A stretch of DNA of 48,661 nucleotides from Actinomycetes bacterium (GTDB lineage: Bacteria; Actinomycetota; Actinomycetes; Mycobacteriales; Mycobacteriaceae), in assembly GCA_023461275.1 (NCBI GenBank), contig JAEYMI010000002.1:1-48661 (forward strand), given 5' to 3'. The translations under genes and the position numbers were made by a program. This document shows positions 1 through 9,279 of this stretch, in pieces; position 1 is the stretch's first letter, and each line of letters begins with the position of its first letter. The notes below the pieces were generated by a model that ran no database searches, was not told where the DNA came from, and saw nothing but the letters and a program-made list of their open reading frames with translations.

Positions 1-456
1 CGTCACACCCGTCGGGTACGGATCGCCTGGCCGCGGCAGGGGCACACCGAGTTGCCCGACGGGAAGATCGTCGGTCAACGCATCGAGATCGCCGAAAGTC
101 TTTGCGGTAGAAGCCTTCAGCGCCCGCTCCTCGTACTCACTCGGCGTCAGTGCGCCACTCGTCATCGCCGCGGAGAGGATTTGGTGGACGAGTTCGCGGT
201 CGGCGTCGGCTGCTCTGAGTCGGTGATCCGGCGCGGGTGTGTCGCCGGAGGCCGCGATCTCGTACCGGGCGGTCTCGTACGGGGCGGGACCGGGCTTGGT
301 CAGATCAGGCTTGGTCAGATCAGGCTTGGCGGGCTCAGCGTTGGCCGGCTCAGGCTTTGTCAGATCCGGCCCGGTCGAATCGGGAGCTGCCGGGTCATGC
401 CCGGTCGAGTCGGGTTCTGGCAGTTCAGGCTCTGGCAGTTCGGCGGGAACGCTCAT
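1..456 (-). CDS. DUF1707 (SHOCT-like) domain protein, 3' end missing
   Basis: The frame is open from ATG at 456 to the left edge, so the C-terminus lies outside the window (152 codons seen). Residues 1-55 are a Pro/Asp/Glu-rich low-complexity segment of five-residue repeats such as DLTKP and ELPEP. After a linker comes a DUF1707-like domain starting around RAADADRELVHQIL, with the typical LTPSEYEER and DLDALTDDLP segments. Actinobacterial DUF1707 proteins are small, often membrane-associated proteins of unknown role; any membrane part would be beyond the edge. There is no Shine-Dalgarno sequence before the ATG, but a TAnnnT -10 box sits 7 nt upstream, so a leaderless transcript is plausible. 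The domain call is good; the function is unknown. Confidence 0.75.
   Translation of the reverse strand, partial: MSVPAELPEPELPEPDSTGHDPAAPDSTGPDLTKPEPANAEPAKPDLTKPDLTKPGPAPYETARYEIAASGDTPAPDHRLRAADADRELVHQILSAAMTSGALTPSEYEERALKASTAKTFGDLDALTDDLPVGQLGVPLPRPGDPYPTGVT
293..442. repeat. Degenerate 15-bp tandem repeat within the DUF1707 gene
   Basis: About ten consecutive 15-bp units run in register. The two units at 293-307 and 308-322 are identical (ggcttggtcagatca) and the others diverge. On the minus strand each unit encodes five residues (DLTKP, EPAKP, DSTGP, ELPEP). The repeat forms the disordered N-terminal arm of the protein. Confidence 0.85.
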
Positions 457-463
457 ACCGTCG

Positions 464-469
464 ACGTTA
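464..469 (-). promoter_or_regulatory. Candidate -10 box for a leaderless transcript of the DUF1707 gene
   Basis: The minus-strand hexamer TAACGT fits the mycobacterial TAnnnT -10 consensus and ends 7 nt before the ATG at 456. That is the spacing expected if transcription starts at the initiation codon. No convincing -35 was seen. The nearby direct repeat of caggtgttt-like sequence around 489-509 has no assigned role. Confidence 0.35.
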
Positions 470-548
470 GTGATCGCATCCGGCGCCCAACACCCTGAAA
501 CACCCTGACTAGTCCCCTGATTTCTCCTGGATCAGCCCCGTGCCGCGA

Positions 549-2549
549 TCAGCCGCGGCGCGGACGTCGTGACCGCAGGTAGTCTCCGACCACCGCGGCA
601 CCGAGTCCGTCGACGTCGGGAGCAACCACCCGACCGCCGATCCTGCGAGCGATCTGGTCCATGAAGTGCGCGAGGCCGGGATCCTCACCCAGCCGGAAGA
701 ACGTGACCTGCGCTCCCATTCGTGCGACGTGGTCGAGTTCGCGCACGGTGAGCGCGATGGTCTGCGGGTGAGGCGGATAGAAGAAGAACGGCTCGCCGCT
801 CGGGTCGAGGTGCGCGGTTGGCTCGCCATCGGTGACGACGAGGACAACCGGCTGCGCGTTGGGGAATCTGCGCAGGTGCCGCTGCGCGAGCAGCAGTGCG
901 TGATGCAGGTTGGTCCCCTGCTCCATCCGTGGCTGTAGCCCGGTGAGTTCGGCGATGTCGATGCTCCGGGCATACCGTCCGAAGGCGATCACTTCGAGCT
1001 CGTCGCTGCGAAACCTGGTGGAGATCAGGTGATTCAACGCGATCGCGGTCCGCTTCATGGGCGTCCAGCGGCCCTCCATCTCCATCGAGAACGACGTGTC
1101 GACGAGCAGCACCACTGCGGCCTGTGTCCGCGCCTCGGTGTCGGCGACCTCGACGTCGCGGACGGAGATGTGCACACCGTCGCGGGCCATCGCCGACGGC
1201 GCGTGCGCGGGGTCGGAACTCTCGGTGATGGTGCGCAGCACCGCATTCGAGACGGTTCGCGTGACATCCCACGGGTCGGTGTCGCCGAACTCCCACTCGC
1301 GCGTCGCCCCGGTCGGCTCGCCGAGCAATCCCGATTTGCGGGTCTGTCGGTCACCCCGACGCCCCGACATCTGGTCGGCGATGTCACGAAAGATGGTCTG
1401 CCCCAACTGCCTCATCGCCTTGGGGCTCAGCCGCAGGGTTCCGTCGGACGTGCGGTCGAAGAATCCCTGCTCGGTCAACGCCTTCTCGAGCTCGGCGAGT
1501 GTTCTGGCGTCCACGGCCGCCTGGTCGCCGAGTTGTCGTGCGAGGGCGTCGAGGTCGATGTCGTCCATGCGCGCGCCGGCGTACTGCTGCGAGAGTTGCT
1601 CGGAGAGTGCGTCGAGTTCGGAGATGTCGTGCAGCGCCGCCGCACCCTGCCCCAGTCCCATCTGCTGATCACCTGAGAACGACTCACAGCCGTCCCAATC
1701 GAGGCCGGGCCTGGCCTCCCGCAACGCCGAATCCATTTGCGCGAGTTGATTCATCAGATCGGGTGAGCCGAACGCTTGCTGCGCGAGCTGATCGAGTTCT
1801 GCTCGTTGTTCGGGCGTCAGCGAGTTGTAGAACTGCTGCGCCGCTGCGGCACGTTGTGCGAGCGAGTCGATGAGTTCTTCTGTGTTGCGCGGGTTTTCGG
1901 GGAAGTACTCGCCGTGCTTACGCATGAAGTCGTCGAATTGCTCAGTGGTGTCCTCGCCCCGATTGTGGGCGTCGAGAAGCTTGTTGAGGTCGGTGAGCAT
2001 CTCGGAGATGGCCTCACGGTCCTGGTCGGAGGCCCCCTCGAGCGCTTCCTTCATCCCCGCGAAACGCTGGTCGAGCAGTTCCCGGCCCAGCAGATCCTTG
2101 ATCTTCTCGAAGTCTTCGCGCGCCTGCGGGCTCCGCCAGTTGTACTCGGACAGTTCCTCGACGGCCTGAGCAGTCGAGGGGGGCAGACTCCCGATCTGCA
2201 TCTCGGCGAAACGCGCGTCGTCGTCGAGATCGCGTGCGAGTTGTTTGCGCTCCTCGAGTACCGCGCGGTCGAGGAGTTCGCGGATCTCGTTGAACGTTCC
2301 GTCGAGGTTCCGTTGCTTCAACAGCTCCTGCCGCCGACGGTTGACCTCCTCACGCAGCTTGTCCAGGCCGCGCATGTCCGACGTTCCGCGGCGCAGGAAT
2401 TCGCGGAGCGCGCGCTGCGGCGACGCTCCCGCCATCACGTCGTCGCCGATCTCCTCGAGCGCTTCGCGTAGATCGACCGGCGGCGCGAGCGGATCGGGGC
2501 CACCGGTGTACCGCTGGTAGCGCGAACGGTGAAAGTTCTTCTGAGCCAT
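549..2549 (-). CDS. VWA-domain protein (Rv0959-like), partner of the MoxR-type ATPase
   Basis: 666 aa. The N-terminal two thirds are charged and helix-rich. A von Willebrand A domain occupies about residues 455-660, with the MIDAS motif DTSFS in LLVDTSFSMEMEGRW and the strand VVLVVTDGEPTAHLD. The size and sequence resemble Rv0959 of M. tuberculosis. VWA proteins of this kind act as metal-dependent adaptors for MoxR/Mg-chelatase-type AAA+ ATPases in assembling or remodelling target complexes. The cognate ATPase gene lies 35 bp upstream on the same strand, so the two are likely cotranscribed. The target is unknown; a role in tetrapyrrole metal insertion is not supported by any neighbour. Confidence 0.85.
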   Translation of the reverse strand: MAQKNFHRSRYQRYTGGPDPLAPPVDLREALEEIGDDVMAGASPQRALREFLRRGTSDMRGLDKLREEVNRRRQELLKQRNLDGTFNEIRELLDRAVLEERKQLARDLDDDARFAEMQIGSLPPSTAQAVEELSEYNWRSPQAREDFEKIKDLLGRELLDQRFAGMKEALEGASDQDREAISEMLTDLNKLLDAHNRGEDTTEQFDDFMRKHGEYFPENPRNTEELIDSLAQRAAAAQQFYNSLTPEQRAELDQLAQQAFGSPDLMNQLAQMDSALREARPGLDWDGCESFSGDQQMGLGQGAAALHDISELDALSEQLSQQYAGARMDDIDLDALARQLGDQAAVDARTLAELEKALTEQGFFDRTSDGTLRLSPKAMRQLGQTIFRDIADQMSGRRGDRQTRKSGLLGEPTGATREWEFGDTDPWDVTRTVSNAVLRTITESSDPAHAPSAMARDGVHISVRDVEVADTEARTQAAVVLLVDTSFSMEMEGRWTPMKRTAIALNHLISTRFRSDELEVIAFGRYARSIDIAELTGLQPRMEQGTNLHHALLLAQRHLRRFPNAQPVVLVVTDGEPTAHLDPSGEPFFFYPPHPQTIALTVRELDHVARMGAQVTFFRLGEDPGLAHFMDQIARRIGGRVVAPDVDGLGAAVVGDYLRSRRPRRG

Positions 2550-2584
2550 GTGTATACGTCCAGCCCGATGTCGTACGGCCGAGA

Positions 2585-4030
2585 TCAGCCGTAAATGGTC
2601 TGCCCCTCGTCGTCGGCTTCCTTGCCGATGCGACGGGCCAGAAATAGTCCCTCGAGCGCTAATTCGAGTGCGCTCGCACGCTCGCCGTCCGCCTCGGCGT
2701 CGAGTCGTTCGGCGATGCCGTCGATGACTCCGGCCGTCGTCTCGGGTGAGGGGATCGACGCCAAGAAGTCCGACGCCGTCACCCTGTCGCCGGTGACAAC
2801 GGGTTCCCCGTTCTCCAGGGCGTCGACGAGCGGTGCCATGTCGATGCCACCGAGGTGTGCGCGAACGGTGTCGGCGACGGACTTGCGGAGCAGGTGCTCG
2901 AGGATCTCGAGCTCGCGCCCCTCTTCACCCGACTCGAACTCGATCTTGCCGCGCAACACCTCGATCACCGATTCGAGGTCGACGACGCGCGCAACGGGCA
3001 CGTCCTCCCCGGTCACGGTGGCGCGATGCAACGCTGCGGCGGCCACGGTCTCCGCGGCCGCGATCGAGAATCGCGCCGAGACGCCCGACCGCTGATCGAT
3101 CGACGGATGGTCGCGCGCGTAGCGGGTGAAGCGGGCGAGGATCTCGGTGATGAACGTCGGAACCGTCGCCGTGAGGTCGGCTTCCTGCTCGATGACGGAG
3201 ATCTCGTCGTCGAGTTCGAGCGGGTAGTGCGTCCGGATCTCGGCGCCGAAGCGGTCTTTGAGCGGTGTGATGATGCGGCCGCGGTTGGTGTAGTCCTCGG
3301 GGTTCGCGCTCGCCATGACCAACACGTCGAGCGGTAGCCGCAGTGTGTAGCCACGCACCTGAATGTCGCGCTCCTCCATCACGTTGAGCATGGAGACCTG
3401 GATGCGTTCGGCAAGGTCGGGCAGCTCGTTGATGGCGACGATGCCGCGGTGCGCGCGCGGAATGAGTCCGAAGTGAATCGTCTCCGGATCGCCGAGGCTG
3501 CGTCCCTCGGCCACCTTCATCGGGTCGATGTCGCCGACGAGGTCGGCCACGGAGGTGTCGGGTGTCGCCAGCTTCTCGCTGTAGCGCTGGCTGCGGTGAC
3601 GCCACTCGATCGGGAGTTCGTCGAGAAGTGCGGCCGCGCGTCGAACCGACGCCGGCGTGATCGGCTCGTACGGATGCTCGCCGAGTTCAGAGCCCTCGAT
3701 GACCGGCGTCCACTCGTCGAGCAAGCCAACCAGTGTGCGCAAAATGCGCGTTTTGCCCTGGCCGCGTTCGCCGAGCATGACCACGTCGTGGCCCGCGATC
3801 AGCGCACGCTCGAGTTGCGGTATGACCGTCGCCTCGAACCCGACGATTCCCGGCCACGGGTCGTCGCCCTCACGAAGCGCTGTGAGCAGGTTGTGGCGGA
3901 TCTCGTCACGCACACTGCGCTGCACATGGCCGCTGGCACGCAACTCGCCGACGGTTCTTGGTGAGGGTGGGCGACTTTCGGTGGTTTGGGAGTTGGATGT
4001 GGTGAAGTTCTCCTCTGGCACCTTCTCCAC
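2585..4030 (-). CDS. MoxR/Mg-chelatase-type AAA+ ATPase (Rv0958-like)
   Basis: About 481 aa from the GTG at 4030. A Walker A loop (GERGQGKT) is followed by the long insert typical of the family, a DIDPMKVAEGRSLGDP segment, a Walker B-like region with the downstream NELPDL, and sensor/arginine-finger parts near ANPEDYTNRGRI. It is nearly collinear with what I recall of Rv0958 (about 459 aa). An in-frame ATG at 4156 would add 42 residues of Ser/Pro/Gly-rich sequence and overlap the upstream gene by 77 bp. The GTG at 4030 has GGGAG just upstream and leaves a 49-bp gap, so I prefer it; the GTG at 4021 is also possible. It probably powers the VWA protein encoded downstream. Confidence 0.85.
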   Translation of the reverse strand: MEKVPEENFTTSNSQTTESRPPSPRTVGELRASGHVQRSVRDEIRHNLLTALREGDDPWPGIVGFEATVIPQLERALIAGHDVVMLGERGQGKTRILRTLVGLLDEWTPVIEGSELGEHPYEPITPASVRRAAALLDELPIEWRHRSQRYSEKLATPDTSVADLVGDIDPMKVAEGRSLGDPETIHFGLIPRAHRGIVAINELPDLAERIQVSMLNVMEERDIQVRGYTLRLPLDVLVMASANPEDYTNRGRIITPLKDRFGAEIRTHYPLELDDEISVIEQEADLTATVPTFITEILARFTRYARDHPSIDQRSGVSARFSIAAAETVAAAALHRATVTGEDVPVARVVDLESVIEVLRGKIEFESGEEGRELEILEHLLRKSVADTVRAHLGGIDMAPLVDALENGEPVVTGDRVTASDFLASIPSPETTAGVIDGIAERLDAEADGERASALELALEGLFLARRIGKEADDEGQTIYG

Positions 4031-4079
4031 GGTACTCCCGTCGAGCGTGCGGGCGCCGGGTTCGCGAGCCCGTTCGCCG

Positions 4080-4658
4080 CTAGCGCTCGGGACGCCAGGC
4101 GGGATCGCGCCCGATGAATCCGACGAGCCTCGTGACCGGATCGGCGTCGTCGTCAACAGGCACCGCCGGTCCGTACTGACCCGACGATCGCAGCAGCTCC
4201 TCGATACCGGTCATGCCGTCGAGCAGTCGCTGCGCGAAGACGGGGTCGAGGTCCGCGGTCCTGCCCCCGGCCGCCGCGAGATCCCAGGTGTGCATGAAGA
4301 CGTCGGCTGTATAGAACTGATCGACCGCGTCGGCGAGACGATGCTCACCGACCATCGGGTGAACGAAAACCGAATTCGACGACGGGCCGTCGAGCAGTTC
4401 GCCGATCGCGGCACTGCGCGCCTGCCAGGCGGCGAGCGGGTCGTCGGCGACAGACGGCGCGTCGGGAAGCTGCACTCCCCCGGCGGCGAGGAAGCTCGCG
4501 AACCAGTCGATGAGATGAGCGACGACGTCGCGCGCCACCCATCCGTCGACCGGCGTCGGAGCATCCCAGTCTTGTACTGCTGCAACCTCTTCCGCGAATC
4601 CGTCCGCGATGATGCGATGACGGTCGGCAGCGCTGACCTCGGTGAGCGACGTCGTCAT
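4080..4658 (-). CDS. TIGR03086 family DinB-like metal-binding protein
   Basis: 192 aa. It shows the pattern of the actinobacterial TIGR03086/mycothiol-dependent maleylpyruvate isomerase-like fold: VARDVVAHLIDW near residue 45 supplies one His ligand and DVFMHTWDLA near residue 125 supplies another. These are DinB-fold four-helix proteins; most are of unknown substrate, and some use mycothiol. The ATG at 4658 lies 1 bp after the TGA of the SRPBCC gene, so the two are translationally coupled. An upstream extension in the same frame runs across the SRPBCC gene and was discarded. It is the last gene of the ArsR operon. Confidence 0.8.
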   Translation of the reverse strand: MTTSLTEVSAADRHRIIADGFAEEVAAVQDWDAPTPVDGWVARDVVAHLIDWFASFLAAGGVQLPDAPSVADDPLAAWQARSAAIGELLDGPSSNSVFVHPMVGEHRLADAVDQFYTADVFMHTWDLAAAGGRTADLDPVFAQRLLDGMTGIEELLRSSGQYGPAVPVDDDADPVTRLVGFIGRDPAWRPER

Positions 4659-4659
4659 G

Positions 4660-5145
4660 TCAGACTTCTCCGAGCAGTCCGTCGAGTTTGGCGTAGCCCT
4701 CGTTGACCCCGACCTCCATGCCCGACGACAACCAGCCGTCGCGGGCTTCGAAGCTGTCACAAAGGGATTGGGCGTGCAGGCGCGTGGTGCCGTCACCGAG
4801 ATCCTCGAAGTGCAGTGTTTCCAGCGCCACCTGATCGGGCATGCCCTCCCAGGTGAAGGTCTGCACGATCGTGTCGTCGGAAACGGTGTGGAAACAACCT
4901 CGGAAGTAGTGGTCTTGATCGCCATGTGTCGCGGCGTAGCGCCAACTTCCACCGTTTCGCGCGTCCCACTCGATGATTCGACTGGAGATCACGTCTGGGC
5001 CAACCCAGCGCACGAACAGCTCGGGATCGGTGTGCGCTCTCATCAATTGTGCTGGGGTGCCGCGGAAGTCGCGTGTGATGCGAATGATCGGCACCTCCTT
5101 GTCGGCCTCGATGGTGGCCTCCGGATAGCGCGTCTGCGTGCTCAT
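4660..5145 (-). CDS. SRPBCC (AHSA1-type) domain protein
   Basis: 161 aa START/Bet v1-like fold. Features seen are RDFRGTPAQLMRAHTDPELF near the N-terminus, a central GGSWRYAATHGDQDHYF, and the C-terminal GMEVGVNEGYAKLDGLL helix. These match the activator of Hsp90 ATPase homolog 1-like family that commonly follows an ArsR gene in actinobacteria. Such proteins bind hydrophobic ligands; the ligand here is unknown. The ATG at 5145 overlaps the ArsR stop by ATGA. An in-frame upstream extension lies within arsR and is not real. Confidence 0.85.
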   Translation of the reverse strand: MSTQTRYPEATIEADKEVPIIRITRDFRGTPAQLMRAHTDPELFVRWVGPDVISSRIIEWDARNGGSWRYAATHGDQDHYFRGCFHTVSDDTIVQTFTWEGMPDQVALETLHFEDLGDGTTRLHAQSLCDSFEARDGWLSSGMEVGVNEGYAKLDGLLGEV

Positions 5146-5522
5146 GATGCCTTGCCTTTCTTCGTCGGTGACTCGTCGCGGTGAACCGCGTCGTGCATCT
5201 CTGCGTTGTTCATCTCTGCCAGTACGACGTCCAGACGCTGATAGCGCTCCTCGGCCGCGCGGCGGTACCGCTCGATCCACTTGGTCATGAGGTCGAACAC
5301 CTCGGCTTCCAGGTGGACCGGGCGTGTCTGCGCCTCCCGGGTGCGGGTCACCAGGCCGGCGTCTTCGAGCACCTTCAAGTGCTTCGACACCGCCTGGATG
5401 CTGACGTCATACGGCTCGGCGAGCTGACCGACCGTCGCATCCGAGACCGCGAGCCGCGCGACCATGTCACGCCGGGTCGGGTCCGCCAGCGCGGCGAACA
5501 CCTTGGACAACTCGTCTGCCAC
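5142..5522 (-). CDS. ArsR-family winged-helix repressor
   Basis: 126 aa, usual ArsR length. LSKVFAALADPTRRDMVARL is followed by the recognition helix in VSIQAVSKHLKVLEDAGLV. No CxC metal-site motif is visible near the recognition helix, so it belongs to the non-metal ArsR group that pairs with SRPBCC genes. The start is GTG at 5522, preceded by GAGGAGGG. It heads a three-gene overlapping operon and is probably autoregulated through the two palindromes just upstream. Confidence 0.9.
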   Translation of the reverse strand: MADELSKVFAALADPTRRDMVARLAVSDATVGQLAEPYDVSIQAVSKHLKVLEDAGLVTRTREAQTRPVHLEAEVFDLMTKWIERYRRAAEERYQRLDVVLAEMNNAEMHDAVHRDESPTKKGKAS

Positions 5523-5531
5523 TCGCCCTCC

Positions 5532-5547
5532 TCAACCGTTTGGTTGA
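5532..5547. promoter_or_regulatory. Palindromic operator 1 upstream of arsR
   Basis: tcaaccgtttggttga: six-base arms TCAACC/GGTTGA around a 4-bp centre. It lies 10 bp upstream of the arsR GTG, next to the ribosome-binding site, so a bound repressor would block the start of transcription or elongation. Confidence 0.6.
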
Positions 5548-5552
5548 ATACG

Positions 5553-5581
5553 AGTGTGCGACGGCGCCGCCGGGTTGTCAA
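5553..5581 (-). promoter_or_regulatory. Candidate promoter of the arsR operon
   Basis: Minus strand: a perfect -35 TTGACA at 5581-5576, a 17-bp spacer, and a weak -10 CACACT at 5558-5553. The -35 overlaps the inner arm of operator 2 and operator 1 covers the region just downstream of the -10, which suits two-site repression by ArsR. Confidence 0.45.
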
Positions 5582-5593
5582 CCCTTTGGTTGA
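5578..5593. promoter_or_regulatory. Palindromic operator 2 upstream of arsR
   Basis: tcaaccctttggttga: the same six-base arms as operator 1 and a nearly identical flank (gaatacg). The two sites are in the same orientation with centres 46 bp apart. Confidence 0.6.
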
Positions 5594-5640
5594 ATACGCC
5601 GCGCGCAGGGCGAGCAGCCGCCGCCGGTCGAGCCGCGCGC

Positions 5641-6054
5641 CGCTGGTCGAGCTTGTCGAGACCACCCGCCGGCCGGGTGCACCCGTCGCTGGCGCGAGCA
5701 TCCCCCGCCAAGGTGGTTTCGACTCGGGTGCTCGCTGCGCTCGCGCCCGCTCAACCAGCGGAAAACGGGCCCAGCCCGCTGGTCGAACTGAACTCGCTGG
5801 TCGAGCCTGTCGAGACCACCCGCCGGTCGGGCTGCCCCCGCGAGAGTGGTTTCGACTCGGGTGCTCGCTGCGCTCACGCCCGCTCAACCAGCGGAAAACG
5901 GGCCCAGCCCGCTGGTCGAGGCCACACCCCGCTGGTCGAGCTTGTCGAGACCACCCGCCGGTCGGGCTGCCCCCGCCAAGGTGGTTTCGACTCGGGTGCT
6001 CGCTGCGCTCGCGCCCGCTCAACCAGCGGAAAACAGGCTCAGCCCGCCGGTCGA
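5641..6054. repeat. Three tandem copies of an intergenic hairpin-forming repeat
   Basis: The interval between arsR (5522) and tauD (6087) has no gene. It holds three units: 5641-5786, 5795-5919 and 5930-6054. Each opens with cgctggtcgagcytgtcga, runs through gtggtttcgactcgggtgct and closes with gctcaaccagcg. The outer 12 bases are inverted with one mismatch, so each core (99-120 bp) can fold back on itself. Each core is followed by gaaaacrggcycagcccg. The second and third units are the most alike. I recall similar interspersed elements in Gordonia genomes. No transposase or coding potential is evident. Confidence 0.85.
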
Positions 6055-6086
6055 ACTGACCTGAGTCCTCGCTACGCCCGCCCCGC

Positions 6087-7025
6087 TCAGCCAGCGGCGG
6101 CCGGGGCCACCGGCTCGTCGCCGCGGAGCGTGATGCGGTGCATCACCCGGCGGTTGTCGCCGTAGTCGCGGTTGGCGTAATGCAGGGTGTTGCGGTTGTC
6201 CCACAGCACCAGGTCGCCGAGGCGCCAGCGGTGTCGCACAATGTGTTCCGGCTTCGTCAGGTGCGCGTACAGCAGATCAAGAATGCCGCGACTCTCGGCG
6301 TCGGACACGCCCTCGATGTGCGACGTGAAGCCCGGATTGACGAACAGCGATTTACGCCCGGTCTCCGGATGCACTCGCACGACGGGGTGGGTCACCGGAA
6401 CCAACTCGGTGACTTCCTTTCCGTCCCAGACGTTTCCGCGACCACCCCGACGCTGCTTGAGGTAGTAGCCAAACTCTCGATTACCGTCGTGCACGGCAGA
6501 AAGATCTTCGACGAGCTGCTGTACCGGAGCCGACAAAGACTCGTAGGCGAGCTCGGCGTCAGCCCAGTTGGTGTCGCCTCCGTTGCGCGGCAACACAACC
6601 GGGCGCAGGATCGAGCCCATCGGCGGTCGGGGCATGAACGTGACGTCGGTGTGCCAGACGTCGGCGAAACCGTTGTCGGTGCTGTCGAGCGAGTACACCT
6701 CGGCAGGCACGTCGCCGCTGTTCCACACGGGATGTCCTGCGGTGAGATCGCCTACGCGACGGCCGAATTCGACGTGCGATGCGTCGTCGAGGTGCTGGTC
6801 GCGCAGCACGATCACCTTGTACTCGATCAGCGCGGCCCGGATGGCGCGAATCTCGTCGTCGGATGCCGAAGCGACGTCGACGCCGCGGATCTCGGCGCCG
6901 AATCGTGGGCCGAATTCGTCGATGTCGAACTCGACGCCCGACGCGACCGTCGCCGAATCAATTGGCGTCGAATCGAGTGGGGCTTGTGCGCCGGTACGTG
7001 AGGAATCAGGGAGTGAAATGGTCAT
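6087..7025 (-). CDS. tauD: TauD/TfdA Fe(II)/2-oxoglutarate dioxygenase (probable taurine dioxygenase)
   Basis: 312 aa. The facial triad is visible as H125 and D127 in VWHTDVTF and H296 in RRVMHRITLRGDEP. A 2-oxoglutarate-binding Arg is expected in the same C-terminal segment (RITLRGDEP). Enzymes of this family oxygenate taurine or other alkylsulfonates, releasing sulfite for sulfur nutrition. The neighbouring TauABC-type importer supports this, although TfdA-type members also act on other acids. The ATG at 7025 is preceded by GAGAAGGACC. A 303-bp gap separates it from tauB, so it may have its own promoter. Confidence 0.85.
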   Translation of the reverse strand: MTISLPDSSRTGAQAPLDSTPIDSATVASGVEFDIDEFGPRFGAEIRGVDVASASDDEIRAIRAALIEYKVIVLRDQHLDDASHVEFGRRVGDLTAGHPVWNSGDVPAEVYSLDSTDNGFADVWHTDVTFMPRPPMGSILRPVVLPRNGGDTNWADAELAYESLSAPVQQLVEDLSAVHDGNREFGYYLKQRRGGRGNVWDGKEVTELVPVTHPVVRVHPETGRKSLFVNPGFTSHIEGVSDAESRGILDLLYAHLTKPEHIVRHRWRLGDLVLWDNRNTLHYANRDYGDNRRVMHRITLRGDEPVAPAAAG

Positions 7026-7328
7026 GGTGGGTCCTTCTCGGGGAGTCGTAAGTGGTTGCGAGTCCGAGAGAGACCGGCGGCGAGCCGTGGTGGCTGCCGT
7101 CTGCCCATGTCATCCGGTGAATCATCTGCGCGTACCCCTGCTGCTCCTGAAAGGCCGTGGTCCGCGCCGACCCACCGTCGACAACAGAGTCCCACAGTCG
7201 ACACCGATCGGCAGCGCGAAGCGTGCCGACGGGTGCGATGAGGTGGGAGGTTGTGCTCACACCACCTGTTTAGTCACCGACGAGCAGCCGGAACAGGGTT
7301 TACCGCAGCGCGATAAAAACCCCGACGC
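7026..7328. other. Intergenic stretch between tauB and tauD
   Basis: No convincing gene. An 84-codon minus-strand frame (7006-7260) starts at a GTG but overlaps tauD and resembles no family I know. Apart from the inverted repeat at 7296-7322 I see no structured element and no clear -35/-10 pair. A tauD promoter or leader must lie here if tauD is transcribed separately. Confidence 0.5.
7296..7322 (-). terminator. Inverted repeat just after tauB, possible weak terminator
   Basis: gggttt and aaaccc arms enclose a smaller cgc/gcg stem, about 7 bp beyond the tauB stop codon. It lacks a following T run on the minus strand, so it may be an attenuator or mRNA end stabiliser rather than a true intrinsic terminator. 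Confidence 0.3.
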
Positions 7329-8196
7329 TCACTTCTTCCCGGCCGATTCGCCGCGCGCCGCACTCTTGACCGCGCTAGCGATCTCGGTGCGCAGAACGGT
7401 GTACTCAGCGGAGTCTCTGATGTCGTCGGCGCTGATACCGGTACGCGGAATCGGCGACGAGATGTCGAGGGCGACACGACCGGGACGGCTCGTCAACACG
7501 ACGATCCGCGATCCGAGGAACGCCGCTTCCTCCGCGCTGTGTGTCACAAAGACATTCGTCCGGCCCAGTTCGGCACTCACGGTCCGCACGTCTTCCTGAA
7601 GCGTCTCGCGGGTCAGTGCGTCGAGGGCCGCGAACGGCTCGTCGAGTAGGAGCAGCGACGTGTCGCCCGCCAACGCACGCGCGATGGCGACGCGCTGCTG
7701 CTGACCACCCGAGATCTCCCAGATTCGACGATTCGCCGTGTCGGACAGGCCGACTCGCGCGAGGAGTTCCTCCCGTCGTGCCGGCCGATCCGAACGCGGC
7801 ACGCCTGCGTACTTCAGGGCGAGGTCGACGTTGCCTCCGACGGTGCGCCACGGGAACAGCCTCGGCTGCTGGAAGACCACACCGGATGAGGTGCCGGGCA
7901 CCGGCTTGCTCCCCGAAACCTCTACGACACCCGAGGCAGGGTCCTCGAATCCGGCGATCAGCCTCAGGAGCGTCGACTTGCCACAACCCGACGGCCCGAC
8001 GAGCACGAGCACTTCACCGGGGTCGACCTCGAGGTCGACCGGTCCGACGGCCGTCACAGCGTCGTTGCCTTTGCCGTAACGCTGGGTCACCGCGCGCAGG
8101 CTGATGCTGCCTTCACCTTGCGCTGCAATGGGAGTCGACGACGCTTCGCCTTCGGTCACCGCAACGTCGACCTTCTTACCAGCGTCAACCTTGGTA

Positions 8197-8216
<20 letters not shown>
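7329..8216 (-). CDS. tauB: Sulfonate/taurine ABC importer ATPase
   Basis: 295 aa from the GTG at 8216. Walker A is GPSGCGKST, Q-loop VVFQQPRLFPW, signature ISGGQQQRVAIARAL, Walker B LLLLDEPFAALD, and the H-loop is in FVTHSAEEA. The LFPWRTVGGNV wording is typical of the SsuB/TauB nitrate-sulfonate-taurine subfamily. The N-terminal 45 residues before the nucleotide-binding domain are a low-complexity extension. The start overlaps the end of tauA by 20 bp. A longer frame to 8294 begins inside tauA with Arg-rich sequence and was discarded. Confidence 0.9.
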
Positions 8217-9273
<1,057 letters not shown>

Positions 9274-9279
9274 TGTTGT

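Noticed and set aside
2585..4030. True magnesium chelatase of bacteriochlorophyll synthesis
   Set aside because: No other tetrapyrrole gene is nearby and the pair matches the general MoxR/VWA systems of mycobacteria.
5641..6054. CRISPR array or insertion sequence
   Set aside because: There are only three units of 125-146 bp with internal inverted ends, no short repeat-spacer pattern, no cas genes and no transposase.
7006..7260. 84-codon minus-strand frame between tauB and tauD
   Set aside because: It overlaps the tauD start, has no family resemblance and an unremarkable composition; kept only as a remote possibility for a leader peptide.
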